From VRUE01 sp033856275 (GTDB taxonomy: Bacteria; Actinomycetota; Thermoleophilia; Solirubrobacterales; 70-9), in NCBI GenBank assembly GCA_033856275.1, contig JAWVFJ010000033.1:3375-67374 (forward strand): a stretch of 64,000 nucleotides of DNA, written 5' to 3'. The position numbers and the translations under genes were made by a program. Under the pieces are notes generated by a model that was not told where the DNA came from, searched no databases, and saw nothing but the letters and a program-made list of their open reading frames with translations. This document shows positions 1-8,071 of the stretch, piece by piece (within the stretch, counting starts at the first letter, position 1; the number at the start of each line of letters is the position of its first letter).

Positions 1-95
1 GCCTGAAGGTCGGCGAGGTCGAAGGCCGCGCCGAGGCCGTCGTGTGGACCGCACATTTCGGCTCCCACTGCGGAGTGGCAGCGGCCGAAAACTAG
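1..95 (+). CDS. C-terminal end of an unidentified protein (cut by window edge)
   Basis: An open frame enters from the left edge (first full codon at base 3) and closes with TAG at 93-95, leaving about 30 residues ending in FGSHCGVAAAEN. No family can be named from this tail. The 18-base gap to the next gene holds an AGGA-type ribosome binding site, so the two genes may be cotranscribed. Confidence 0.5.
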   Translation, partial: LKVGEVEGRAEAVVWTAHFGSHCGVAAAEN

Positions 96-113
96 GCGAC
101 GGAGGAAGCAAGA

Positions 114-641
114 ATGGAGAAATTTGCCGGAGCGGGCCTCGTGGCAGTCGTGCTGGCTCTCGTGCTGCTGCCGGGCTGCGGAGGGTCGAAGGATGACTCG
201 AGCACGCAAGCAAACTCAAACGGCGCCGAAATCGTCAGCGCCAGCTCCCTGCGGGCAGCGGTGGCAAAGGAGAGGGCGCCCGTCTACTGGGCCGGAGAGC
301 GAAGGGGAACGAAGCTGGAGCTGAGCCGACCGAGCGAAGACCGTACGTACGTGCGGTATCTGACCGGGGACGCCGAGGCCGGCGATCGACGGCCCAGCTT
401 CCTCACCGTCAGCACCTATGCGCAACCGAACGCGGTGGCCACGCTGCGTCGCCAGGGCAAGCGGCCGGGAGGGGCGATCAGTCTCGCCCCAGGCAACGCC
501 ACGGTCTACTTCAACCGGACCGACCCCCGCAGCATCTATCTCGCCTATCCCGGCGTTCCAGTCGAGATCGAGGTCTACGGCCCGAGCTTCAAACGCGCGC
601 GGCAACTCGTCAACTCGGGCCAGATAGTCGCCGTCGGCTGA
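114..641 (+). CDS. Secreted lipoprotein of unknown function
   Basis: The 175-residue protein has a short N-terminus, a hydrophobic stretch (about residues 8-20) and a lipobox ending LLPGC near residue 22, followed by a Gly/Ser/Asp-rich linker. It should be an exported, lipid-anchored protein on the outer face of the membrane. The globular part (about 40-175) contains PVYWAGE and YVRYLTG segments. I recognise these only as a hypothetical-protein type, with no known activity. A GGAGG-like site precedes the ATG. The gene ends just before a strong hairpin that separates it from the convergent collagen-like gene. Confidence 0.8.
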   Translation: MEKFAGAGLVAVVLALVLLPGCGGSKDDSSTQANSNGAEIVSASSLRAAVAKERAPVYWAGERRGTKLELSRPSEDRTYVRYLTGDAEAGDRRPSFLTVSTYAQPNAVATLRRQGKRPGGAISLAPGNATVYFNRTDPRSIYLAYPGVPVEIEVYGPSFKRARQLVNSGQIVAVG

Positions 642-667
642 AAACCGAGCTGACTCCTCGCCGAAAC

Positions 668-702
668 GCCGTCGCCCACCCCATCGAGGGGTGGGCGACG
701 GC
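668..702. terminator. Bidirectional hairpin terminator between convergent genes
   Basis: A perfect 15-base inverted repeat (668-682 and 688-702) with a five-base loop ATCGA lies between the lipoprotein stop (641) and the stop of the opposing collagen-like gene (725). There is no long U tract, as is common in high-GC actinobacteria. The position and perfect symmetry suggest a terminator used from both sides. Confidence 0.75.
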
Positions 703-724
703 ACAACGGCAATGTCCGGCTCGA

Positions 725-2353
725 CTACGGCTGGTAGTCGAGGCGGAAGAACATCGTGCTGGAGCTGGGGCTTGAGTTCTCGGTTGCCAGAACCGAGATC
801 GCATCCCCCGCCGAGAACGTCTGCGAGTTTTTGGTGTCTTCGCAACTCGTGGCACCTCCGACAATCGTGCAGGTGATACCGGTATTGACCGGAGCGGCGG
901 CACCCGCCGGGTCCCTCCGGACGGTGAACACGTAGCTGTCGCCCCCGCCTGGGGAGCTGGTCATGAAGACCCGCAGGTTGGTGACTTTCCCACCTGAAGG
1001 CAGCACTTCCTGAATCGGCGACTCGGAGGTCGTGCTCAGGTCTATGGAAGGCCCGAAGAACCGGTTGCCCATCGCGTTGGTGACCGTGGCGCTTCCACCT
1101 CCGCCACGGAGCTCACGCGCGGCAGCCGGTCCGGCTGGGCCCTGTTCGCCAACGGGACCTTTGTCACCCGTCAAGCCCTTGTCGCCGGTCGGACCCTTGT
1201 CGCCCGTAAGGCCCTTATCGCCGGTCGGACCTTTGTCGCCGGTCGGACCTTTGTCACCAACTGGGCCTTTATCACCCGTAAGGCCCTTGTCGCCGGTCGG
1301 ACCCTTGTCGCCCGTAAGGCCCTTGTCGCCGGTCGGACCTTGCTCGCCAACGGGACCCTGGGGTCCGATCGGACCCTGCGGCCCGGCAGGACCTTGCTCA
1401 CCCTGGGGGCCTTTGTCGCCCACCGGTCCCTGCTCGCCCTGAGGACCTTTCTCGCCGGTCGGACCTTGCTCGCCAACCTGGCCTTTCTCGCCGGTCGGAC
1501 CTTGTTCGCCGGGATTGCCCTGCGGGCCTTTGTCGCCCACCGGTCCCTGCTCGCCCTGAGGACCTTTCTCGCCCGTCGGGCCCTGTTCGCCAACCTGGCC
1601 TTTCTCGCCAACCGGGCCTTGAGGCCCAGTTGAGCCCTGCTCACCGGGAGCGCCTTTCTCACCCGGGTCGCCTTGAGGTCCTTTCTCACCTACGGGGCCC
1701 TGCTCCCCCTGAGGGCCTTTGTCCCCCTGAGGGCCTTTGTCCCCGGGATCGCCCTGGGGGCCCTTGTCGCCGACGGGGCCCTGCTGACCAACCGGGCCTT
1801 TCTCGCCGGTCGGGCCTTGTTCGCCGGGATTGCCCTGGGGGCCTTTGTCGCCGGTCGAGCCTTTGTCGCCCACCGGTCCCTGCTCGCCCTGGGGACCCTT
1901 GTCACCCTGGAGACCCTTGTCTCCAGTCGGTCCCTTCTCGCCGATCGGTCCCTTCTCGCCCTGTGGTCCCTTGTCGCCTACCGGGCCTTTCTCGCCCTGC
2001 GGGCCAATGGGACCTGCGGGGCCGATTGCCCCTGCGGCGCCGGTAGGACCGGCCGCACCGGTTGGGCCTGTAGCGCCGCTTTCGGCTTCGACACCCAACA
2101 CACCCTGCTTACCGGAGGTGGTCAGGAACAAGACACCGCGCTCGCTTTTATTACAGCGAGCGTTCGCCGAAACCAGGCGGACCGTGCCCTGGCCCTCTCC
2201 ACTCCGCTTGATGCAGAGGTTGAGCGCATTGAAAGAAGTTGTCGCCGCCTGAGCGGACGTGGATGCCACCGACAGGCCAACGAGGATCAGGCATGCCGCG
2301 AGGCCAAGAGCCAGATAACGAAAGCGGGACGGTGCGATCGATTGAGCAGTCAT
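725..2353 (-). CDS. Secreted collagen-like protein with Gly-X-Y repeats
   Basis: The predicted product has 542 residues. A signal peptide (about 1-36, ending ASTSAQA) is followed by a short two-cysteine region (about 37-92), about 106 uninterrupted Gly-X-Y triplets (about 93-410), and a 130-residue C-terminal domain with two cysteines (CTIVGGATSC). The triplets alternate: a charged one (GDK, GEK, GEQ) is usually followed by a Pro one (GPT, GPQ, GPV, GLT). I chose the ATG at 2353 because AAGGAG lies at 2363-2368; an open frame extends to 2425 but would put 24 hydrophilic residues before the signal peptide. By analogy with bacterial collagens it should form a rod-like trimer outside the cell, with the C-terminal domain as trimerisation or binding head. 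That role is inferred. Confidence 0.85.
   Translation of the reverse strand: MTAQSIAPSRFRYLALGLAACLILVGLSVASTSAQAATTSFNALNLCIKRSGEGQGTVRLVSANARCNKSERGVLFLTTSGKQGVLGVEAESGATGPTGAAGPTGAAGAIGPAGPIGPQGEKGPVGDKGPQGEKGPIGEKGPTGDKGLQGDKGPQGEQGPVGDKGSTGDKGPQGNPGEQGPTGEKGPVGQQGPVGDKGPQGDPGDKGPQGDKGPQGEQGPVGEKGPQGDPGEKGAPGEQGSTGPQGPVGEKGQVGEQGPTGEKGPQGEQGPVGDKGPQGNPGEQGPTGEKGQVGEQGPTGEKGPQGEQGPVGDKGPQGEQGPAGPQGPIGPQGPVGEQGPTGDKGLTGDKGPTGDKGLTGDKGPVGDKGPTGDKGPTGDKGLTGDKGPTGDKGLTGDKGPVGEQGPAGPAAARELRGGGGSATVTNAMGNRFFGPSIDLSTTSESPIQEVLPSGGKVTNLRVFMTSSPGGGDSYVFTVRRDPAGAAAPVNTGITCTIVGGATSCEDTKNSQTFSAGDAISVLATENSSPSSSTMFFRLDYQP
1124..2077 (-). repeat. Collagen triplet repeat tract
   Basis: This DNA encodes the Gly-X-Y region. 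It is built from 9- and 18-base units such as GACAAGGGTCCGACCGGC, repeated with small changes. The most regular part is at about 1160-1340, where GLTGDKGPTGDKG recurs nearly unchanged, suggesting recent slippage or unit duplication. Repeat number may vary between strains. Confidence 0.85.
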
Positions 2354-2490
2354 TCCGGTGATCTCCTTGCTGTTGGGCCCTTCGGGAAGAGACCGCCCTT
2401 TCGAGGGGCGTTTGGGCCGCGTCACCGGACAGAACGATTGAGTGCTCGACTTCTTCAGTCAGACATTTGTCCAACTAGTGGCTAATAGGC

Positions 2491-3888
2491 TCAAGTTTGG
2501 CCCAAAAGTGAGGTTCGAGACTCGAATGCTGAGATCGGGGCTCGCGCCTTGAGCAGTATCTCCTCGAACTCCTCCTCGGGGTCGGAGTCGACGACGATCG
2601 CGCCGCCGGCACCGATCGTGGCGGCGCCGCGATCGAGGACGATCGTCCTGATCGAGACGCTGAGGTCGCAGGCGCCGCCCCGGCCGAACCAGCCGATCGC
2701 CCCGGAGTAGACCCCGCGCGCCTCGCTCTCGAGCTCGTCGATGATCTCCATCGTGCGCAGCTTCGGCGCCCCGGTCATCGATCCGGGCGGAAAGCAGGCG
2801 CGCACGCAGTCGGCGGAGCCCAGGTGGTCGCGCAGCCGCCCGCGCACGCTGGAGACCAGTTGGTGCACCGTCTCGTAGGACTCGACCCGCATCAGCTCCG
2901 GCACCTCCACAGAGCCCAGCTCGCAGACACGGCCGAGGTCGTTGCGGAGCAGGTCGACGATCGTCACGTTCTCGGCGCGCGACTTCTCCCCCGAACGCAG
3001 CGCGGTGGCAAGGCGGGCGTCCTCGGCAGGCGTCTCACCGCGGCGGCTGGTGCCCTTGATCGGGCGCGCTTCTGCTTGGCCATTCCGGTCGACGGCGAGG
3101 AAGCGCTCCGGCGAGGAGCTCAGCACCGCCAGGCCCCCGAAGCGCAGGTAGGCGGAGAAAGGAGCGGGGTTGGCGCGGCGCAGGGCCCGGTAGAGCTCCA
3201 GCGGCTCTGCGGCGGTCTCGCCCCCCAGCTTGTTCGTCAGGCAGATCTCGTAGCTGTGGCCCGCGATCAAGTAACGCTGGCAGGCTGCGATGTCCTCGCG
3301 GTAGCGCCGACGCGAGCGACGCAGTACCAGCTCAGGGGGAGACGCATCGAGCCGAGGCTCGGCGAGCGGCGGCAGTGCGGCGAACCGCTGGCCCGTCTCC
3401 TCGATCCATGGGTCGGCCTCGGTGATGCTGAGGAGGTAGGTGTGGCCCTCGTGGTGGTCGAAGGCGAGGAGGCGGTCGGCGAAGATCAGGGCGGCGTCCG
3501 GCGTCGACGCACGGTGCGCGGCTGCGCCCTCGCATTCGGCCTTCAGCTCATAGCCGAGATAACCGGCGAAGCCGCCGTCGAAGTCGAATGGCAGCTCGCT
3601 GCCGGGACCAGGATCACGCAGGTGCTGTGTTTCACGGCCTAGGAAATCGAAGATCGATTCCCCTCTCTCCTCCACGCCATCCCGCCGTTCCACCCGCAGC
3701 CGACCGGCGTTGACGTCATAGGTGACGACCGCCCCTAGAGGGCCACTCGCATCACCCATGAAGGAGAAGCGGCCGCGCTCGCCCGCAGCGCTGCTATCGA
3801 GCCAGAAGGCGTTCGGACTCGCTCCATATACATGGACAAAGGCCCCCTCGGGGTCGGGCAAGATGTCGAGCCTGCGCACAGAGAGCAT
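2491..3888 (-). CDS. pabB: Aminodeoxychorismate synthase component I (PabB)
   Basis: This is a chorismate-binding enzyme of the TrpE/PabB family. It adds ammonia to chorismate to give 4-amino-4-deoxychorismate, the first step of p-aminobenzoate synthesis for folate. The motif PIKGTSRRG carries the lysine typical of PabB where TrpE has PIAGT. ENVTIVDLLRNDLGRV, PPGSMTGAPK and the C-terminal GAGGAIV glycine segment complete the catalytic domain. The start is uncertain: ATG at 3888 keeps the whole N-terminal domain, while TTG codons at 3909 (with GGGGAG upstream) or 3918 would overlap the divergent pabC start. No glutamine amidotransferase (PabA) gene is adjacent. Confidence 0.9.
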   Translation of the reverse strand: MLSVRRLDILPDPEGAFVHVYGASPNAFWLDSSAAGERGRFSFMGDASGPLGAVVTYDVNAGRLRVERRDGVEERGESIFDFLGRETQHLRDPGPGSELPFDFDGGFAGYLGYELKAECEGAAAHRASTPDAALIFADRLLAFDHHEGHTYLLSITEADPWIEETGQRFAALPPLAEPRLDASPPELVLRRSRRRYREDIAACQRYLIAGHSYEICLTNKLGGETAAEPLELYRALRRANPAPFSAYLRFGGLAVLSSSPERFLAVDRNGQAEARPIKGTSRRGETPAEDARLATALRSGEKSRAENVTIVDLLRNDLGRVCELGSVEVPELMRVESYETVHQLVSSVRGRLRDHLGSADCVRACFPPGSMTGAPKLRTMEIIDELESEARGVYSGAIGWFGRGGACDLSVSIRTIVLDRGAATIGAGGAIVVDSDPEEEFEEILLKARAPISAFESRTSLLGQT

Positions 3889-3908
3889 CCAAGGCAAGAT
3901 ATTCGGCA

Positions 3909-4703
3909 ATGTCAGCAACTCCCCATGCCGATCCCGGCGGGGGCGTCTTCGAGACCATGCTGGTCCTCGCCGGCCGGCCGGTCGAGCTCGACGCTCATAT
4001 CGAGCGACTGACCGCGAGCCTCGTGGCGCTCTATGGCAGCCCGCTTCCCAGCGGGACGACCGATGCTTTGCTCGATCGGGCGGGCGAAGTCGAGCACGGA
4101 AAACTGCGCATCACGGTCCGCCCGGCCCAGGGGCGCGTGGAGCTGAAGGTCACCGCGAGCGAGATCGACGCGACGACCGTCTTCCCAGCTTTCGAGCGTG
4201 GGGTCGCACTGCGCAACTTCGTCGTCGAGGGCGGACTCGGCGATCACAAGTGGGCCGACCGTCGCCTGCTCGAGCGCGCTACGGCCGCCGCACCGGCCGG
4301 TGAGTTGCCGCTGCTCGTCGACGCCGACGGCGCCGTACTGGAGGCTTCGCGGGGAAGCGTCTTCGCCGTCCGGGAGGGGAGGTTGACGACGCCGCCCACA
4401 GACGGACGCATCCTCCCCTCGATCGCCCGCCGTCAGGCAATCGAAGTGGCTGCAGCCCGCGAGATCGAAGTCAGCGAAGAGCGACTGACGCTCGAAGACC
4501 TCGGCGCCGGCGAGGTCTTCCTTGCCGGCTCGGTCCGTGGAATCGAGCCGGTGCGGGCTTGCGACGGTGCCGAGCTTCGGCCCCCCAGCGAGATCAGTGG
4601 GCGGATTGCGGACGGACTGCGGCGTCGCTGGACCCGGGCCTCGGCAGGGGAACGCGCTGCAACTGCCGCAGGCGGGCGACGAGCCGGTCAGCCCGTGCGC
4701 TGA
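3909..4703 (+). CDS. pabC: Aminotransferase class IV, likely aminodeoxychorismate lyase (PabC)
   Basis: This 264-residue PLP enzyme of fold type IV has the N-terminal GGGVFETMLV block, the Schiff-base lysine in GDHKWADRR and the EASRGSVFAV cofactor-binding segment. In PabC proteins this fold removes pyruvate from aminodeoxychorismate to give p-aminobenzoate. Divergence from pabB, with the two start regions touching, supports that choice over branched-chain or D-amino acid aminotransferases of the same family. The last 35 residues are Arg/Ala-rich and overlap the tail of the opposite gene, so the natural C-terminus may be of little functional weight. Confidence 0.85.
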   Translation: MSATPHADPGGGVFETMLVLAGRPVELDAHIERLTASLVALYGSPLPSGTTDALLDRAGEVEHGKLRITVRPAQGRVELKVTASEIDATTVFPAFERGVALRNFVVEGGLGDHKWADRRLLERATAAAPAGELPLLVDADGAVLEASRGSVFAVREGRLTTPPTDGRILPSIARRQAIEVAAAREIEVSEERLTLEDLGAGEVFLAGSVRGIEPVRACDGAELRPPSEISGRIADGLRRRWTRASAGERAATAAGGRRAGQPVR

Positions 4704-5010
4704 AGTTGCTGAGGCTGTCGTCCTCTTCCGGCCTCGTCGCAGGCGGTGGTGACGGTGACAACGCCATCGAGGCAATTCGGCCCTGCGCGTCGAGGGCGGC
4801 AACACTGGCCTTCTCAGCCAGCGCGGCGGCCCGCCGCGCCTGCTCGGCAGCATCGATCGCCGCCGCTCCCACGGTCATCACGGCAGCCTCAGAAGCGCGT
4901 GCCATCGCCAGTGCCTGCTCGACCCGCTGCTCCAGTTCGCCGATCAGGGGCGGCCGCGAATGCTCGGGCAGCAACCAGTCCTGCGTGCTGTCGCCGGCGG
5001 CACCATCCAT
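4594..5010 (-). CDS. Small Ala-rich hypothetical protein
   Basis: This is a 138-residue open frame opposite and past the end of pabC, overlapping it by 110 bases. It has an Ala/Glu/Arg-rich stretch (about 25-75) likely to be helical or coiled, and a C-terminal LSNFSARADRLVARLRQL amphipathic segment. There are no membrane segments and no recognised domain. Strong codon-position GC bias and the lack of any other gene at 4704-5119 favour it being real, but a shadow frame cannot be excluded. Confidence 0.5.
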   Translation of the reverse strand: MDGAAGDSTQDWLLPEHSRPPLIGELEQRVEQALAMARASEAAVMTVGAAAIDAAEQARRAAALAEKASVAALDAQGRIASMALSPSPPPATRPEEDDSLSNFSARADRLVARLRQLQRVPLPRPGSSDAAVRPQSAH

Positions 5011-5119
5011 CTCCTCAAGGTACGGCGGCTGCCCCGAAAGTCCTCCGCAGCGGCCCCGAACGCGCGTTTGGCTTTTGCCTTAGATTTCGCCCCGACAACG
5101 AACGAGCAACAGGAGCAGC

Positions 5120-6172
5120 GTGAGAAACCCCAGAGACTTCTTCCAGCCGCAGGCGATCGGCGCCCCCGAGCCGCTTCGCGAGATCCCCGTGAAGCCCTCG
5201 CGGATGATCCATTTCCTCGATTTCTCCAACGAAAAGATGGTCGAAAAGGCTGCGGGCATCGCGACCAAAACCGACATCCTGCTCGGCAACCTCGAGGACG
5301 CGATCCCGGTCGACCGCAAGGAGGCCGCACGCAAGGGCCTGATCAAGGCGGCCAAGGAGTCCGACTTCGGCCAGACAGCGCTCTGGACCCGGGTCAACTC
5401 GCTGGAGAGCCCCTGGGTGCTCGACGATCTGACCACGCTGGTCACCGAGATCGGCGAGAAGCTCGAGGTCGTGATGGTGCCGAAGGTCGAGGGCGCCTGG
5501 GACATCCACTACGTGGACCGCCTGCTCGCTCAGCTCGAGGCCAAGGCCGGGCTCGACCGCCCGCTCTTGATCCACGCGATCCTCGAGACCGCCCAGGGCG
5601 TGGTCAACCTCGAGGAAATCGCCGCCGCCAGTCCGCGCATGCAGGGGATGAGCTTCGGCCCCGCCGACCTCGCTGCCTCACGGCGGATGAAGACCACCCG
5701 TGTCGGCGGCGGCCACCCCGGCTATCGGGTGATGGAGGACCCGGCCGACCCCGAGAACCCCGAGGCCAACCGGGTCAGCGCCCAGCAGGACCTCTGGCAC
5801 TACTCGATCGCCCGCATGGTGGATGCCTGCGCCGCGACCGGCATCCTGCCCTTCTACGGCCCCTTCGGCGACATCAAGGACACCGCTGGCTGCGAGACCC
5901 AGTTCCGCGCCGCCTTCCTGATGGGCTGCGTCGGCGCCTGGTCGCTGCACCCGGTGCAAATTGACATCGCCAAGAAGGTCTTCAGCCCACCCCCGGAGGA
6001 GGTCAAGTTCGCCAAGAAGGTGCTGGAGGCAATTCCCGACGGCCGCGGCGTGCACATGATCGACGGCAAGATGCAGGACGACGCCACTTGGAAGCAGTGC
6101 AAGGTAATGGTCGAGTTGGCGGAGATGCTCGCGGCCAAGGACCCTGACCTCGCCGCAACATACGGTTTCTGA
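5120..6172 (+). CDS. HpcH/HpaI-family CoA ester lyase (malyl-CoA lyase-like)
   Basis: This 350-residue TIM-barrel lyase belongs to the citrate lyase beta/malyl-CoA lyase group. LLGNLEDAIP carries acidic metal-binding residues, MVPKVEGAWD and HAILETAQGVVNLEEIA contain the conserved glutamates, and MSFGPADLAA and WSLHPVQI shape the active site. Family members cleave malyl-CoA to acetyl-CoA and glyoxylate, or beta-methylmalyl-CoA to propionyl-CoA and glyoxylate. The length matches malyl-CoA lyases better than the shorter citrate lyase beta subunit. The start is a GTG preceded by CAGGAG. The substrate cannot be fixed from sequence; a CoA ligase pair lies about 20 kb away. Confidence 0.85.
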   Translation: MRNPRDFFQPQAIGAPEPLREIPVKPSRMIHFLDFSNEKMVEKAAGIATKTDILLGNLEDAIPVDRKEAARKGLIKAAKESDFGQTALWTRVNSLESPWVLDDLTTLVTEIGEKLEVVMVPKVEGAWDIHYVDRLLAQLEAKAGLDRPLLIHAILETAQGVVNLEEIAAASPRMQGMSFGPADLAASRRMKTTRVGGGHPGYRVMEDPADPENPEANRVSAQQDLWHYSIARMVDACAATGILPFYGPFGDIKDTAGCETQFRAAFLMGCVGAWSLHPVQIDIAKKVFSPPPEEVKFAKKVLEAIPDGRGVHMIDGKMQDDATWKQCKVMVELAEMLAAKDPDLAATYGF

Positions 6173-6382
6173 CGCTGTTCGAAACAGTGGAGTGTCACCG
6201 TCCCATTCCGCCAGTGAACCAGTGCGGTTGTTTTGACCGTAATCCCAAATTTCCCCATGCATTTTTGTTCCGCGCTAACGTGGACGCGTAGCCCTGCCGA
6301 TAGGGGAGAGAACCGGGAAATCCCTGGTCCAATGCCAAAAAACGTGAATAAATCTCCCTAAAAAAAGGTAGCCCTCCCTCCC

Positions 6383-8005
6383 ATGCAAAGCTCGACCGAC
6401 GTTTCCCTCGACAGCACTTTCCCGGCTGCTGCTGAATCGCGTCGTGGCGCCCTGGTCCAGGACCGGCCGACACTCGGCAGTCTGCCGCGTGCTCGCCGCA
6501 GTCTTGGCTGGTGGCTACCTCCTGCCGTGGATCTCATTTCCTCGTCGGTCGCTCTGGTCGCCGTCACCCTCATCGCCGGCGTCGGCGTCTTCCCCGCGCT
6601 GCCAGTTGCCCCGCTGCTGCTGGTCGGGCTCTACGGAGTGCTCGGCGTCTACGGCTCCAACGCTTCCAAGAACGGGCTTGGCGCCGAGGACGGGATGGCC
6701 TGGCCGATGATCCGCCTGCTGATGGCGGCCGTCTTCGCCTGGTCTGCCTCCTTGCTCACGCCGCTCGACGGCGGCGCCCAATTGGCGCTCCTAGTGACCT
6801 TCGCCATGCTCGACACGGCGGGCCGGTCCCTCACCACTCCCCTTCTCGGCCGCCTCGACAGCACTGAGCGCTGGGTGCTGGTAGGCGACGAGGTCACAGC
6901 TGAGCGCCTCAAAGCCTTCGAGCCGCTGCGCGCCTACGCCTCGGTCGTCTGCACCGTCACTCCCTTCGAGGACCGCTCCAACCCGGCCGACCGTCTCGCC
7001 GCGCTGGAGATCGTCGACCGTTACCGAGCCGACCGCGTCGTGATCGGCTCCCAGCACGCCGACGACGAGAGTCTGCTCGACCTCGTTCGCGCCTTCAAGT
7101 CGATCGGGGTCCCGGTCAGCCTCCTGCCCCGTCCCCTCGACCTGCTCGAGGCGCCCTCGGCGACGCCAAGTCAGGTCGGCGGCGTGCCCTTGATCGAGGT
7201 CGAGGCGCTTGCCCCCCGTGACGCCGTTCCCTACACCGGGCCGGACCGGCGCAACACCCGCAAAACCAAGGTCAGCGTCGTCGTGCCGGCGATGAACGAG
7301 GAGCAGAACATCGGCCACGTGTTGCGGGAGCTGCCCGAGGGACTGCACGAGGTAATCCTCGTCGACGGCAACTCCAAGGACGAAACGATCGCCGCCGCCC
7401 GCCAGGCCTATCCCGAGATCCGCGTTCTCAGTCAGAGCGGCCGCGGCAAGGGCGACGCTTTCCGCACCGGCTTCGCCGCTGTCACCGGCAACCTCGTCGT
7501 CATGCTCGATGCCGATGGCTCCGCCGCCCCCTCCGAGATCCCCAGCTTCGTCGAGGCGCTCGAGGCTGGCGCCGACTTTGCCAAGGGCTCGCGTTACCTC
7601 GAGGGAGGCGGCAGCGCTGACATCACGGTCCTGCGCAAGCTTGGCAACAGCGTGCTCAGCGGCACCGCGAACCTCCTGCATGGCACCCACTTCACCGACC
7701 TCTGCTACGGCTACAACGCTTTCTGGGCCCGGTGCCTGCCGTTCATCTCACTCGACGTTCCCGGCTTCGAGGTCGAGACCCTGATCAACCTGAGAATCGC
7801 CGGAGCTGGGATGAAGATCACCGAGGTGCCGAGCTACGAGGCTGACCGCCTGTCCGGGCAGAGCAACCTCAATACGTTCCGCGACGGCTTCAGGGTGCTG
7901 GGTACGATCTTTCGCGAGGCCCGGCGGCGGCGCATTGTCGGGGGCGGGCGCAAGCACGTCGACCCGGTCGGGCTTCGAGAGACCGAGACCGCGTCGGCTA
8001 TCTGA
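6383..8005 (+). CDS. Membrane/nucleotide-fold domain fused to a GT2 glycosyltransferase
   Basis: This is a 540-residue fusion. Residues about 1-290 resemble the N-terminal half of polyprenyl glycosylphosphotransferases (WcaJ/WbaP type): hydrophobic helices at about 45-150, then a Rossmann-like part with WVLVGDE and RVVIGSQHADDESLL. The sugar-phosphate transferase catalytic half is absent. From about residue 293 a GT2 domain begins (KVSVVVPAMNEEQNIG), with VDGNSKDET, MLDADGS and a dolichyl-phosphate-mannose-synthase-like body. It probably transfers a sugar to a lipid or growing glycan on the inner membrane face. It leads the polysaccharide operon. The 210-base upstream region holds no recognised element, and the RBS is weak. 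Confidence 0.85.
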   Translation: MQSSTDVSLDSTFPAAAESRRGALVQDRPTLGSLPRARRSLGWWLPPAVDLISSSVALVAVTLIAGVGVFPALPVAPLLLVGLYGVLGVYGSNASKNGLGAEDGMAWPMIRLLMAAVFAWSASLLTPLDGGAQLALLVTFAMLDTAGRSLTTPLLGRLDSTERWVLVGDEVTAERLKAFEPLRAYASVVCTVTPFEDRSNPADRLAALEIVDRYRADRVVIGSQHADDESLLDLVRAFKSIGVPVSLLPRPLDLLEAPSATPSQVGGVPLIEVEALAPRDAVPYTGPDRRNTRKTKVSVVVPAMNEEQNIGHVLRELPEGLHEVILVDGNSKDETIAAARQAYPEIRVLSQSGRGKGDAFRTGFAAVTGNLVVMLDADGSAAPSEIPSFVEALEAGADFAKGSRYLEGGGSADITVLRKLGNSVLSGTANLLHGTHFTDLCYGYNAFWARCLPFISLDVPGFEVETLINLRIAGAGMKITEVPSYEADRLSGQSNLNTFRDGFRVLGTIFREARRRRIVGGGRKHVDPVGLRETETASAI

Positions 8006-8071
8006 GCAGTCCGCAAGCTCGGTTCCGCAGTTCGAGGATGGAGCCGGCCCACGCCGAATCCCTCCACAACG

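Noticed and set aside
1124..2077. CRISPR array
   Set aside because: The repeats have a 9/18-base period, stay in frame and lack unique spacers. They encode Gly-X-Y triplets.
1630..2485. Long + strand open frames over the collagen-like gene
   Set aside because: They are antiparallel shadows of the GC-rich triplet repeats, with low-complexity Pro/Gly/Leu products and no RBS. The minus strand has a signal peptide, SD and proper domains.
6173..6382. c-di-GMP (GEMM) riboswitch before the polysaccharide operon
   Set aside because: GGACGCGTAGCC looks similar to part of the motif, but the rest of the conserved core and the tetraloop helix are absent. A covariance search would settle it.
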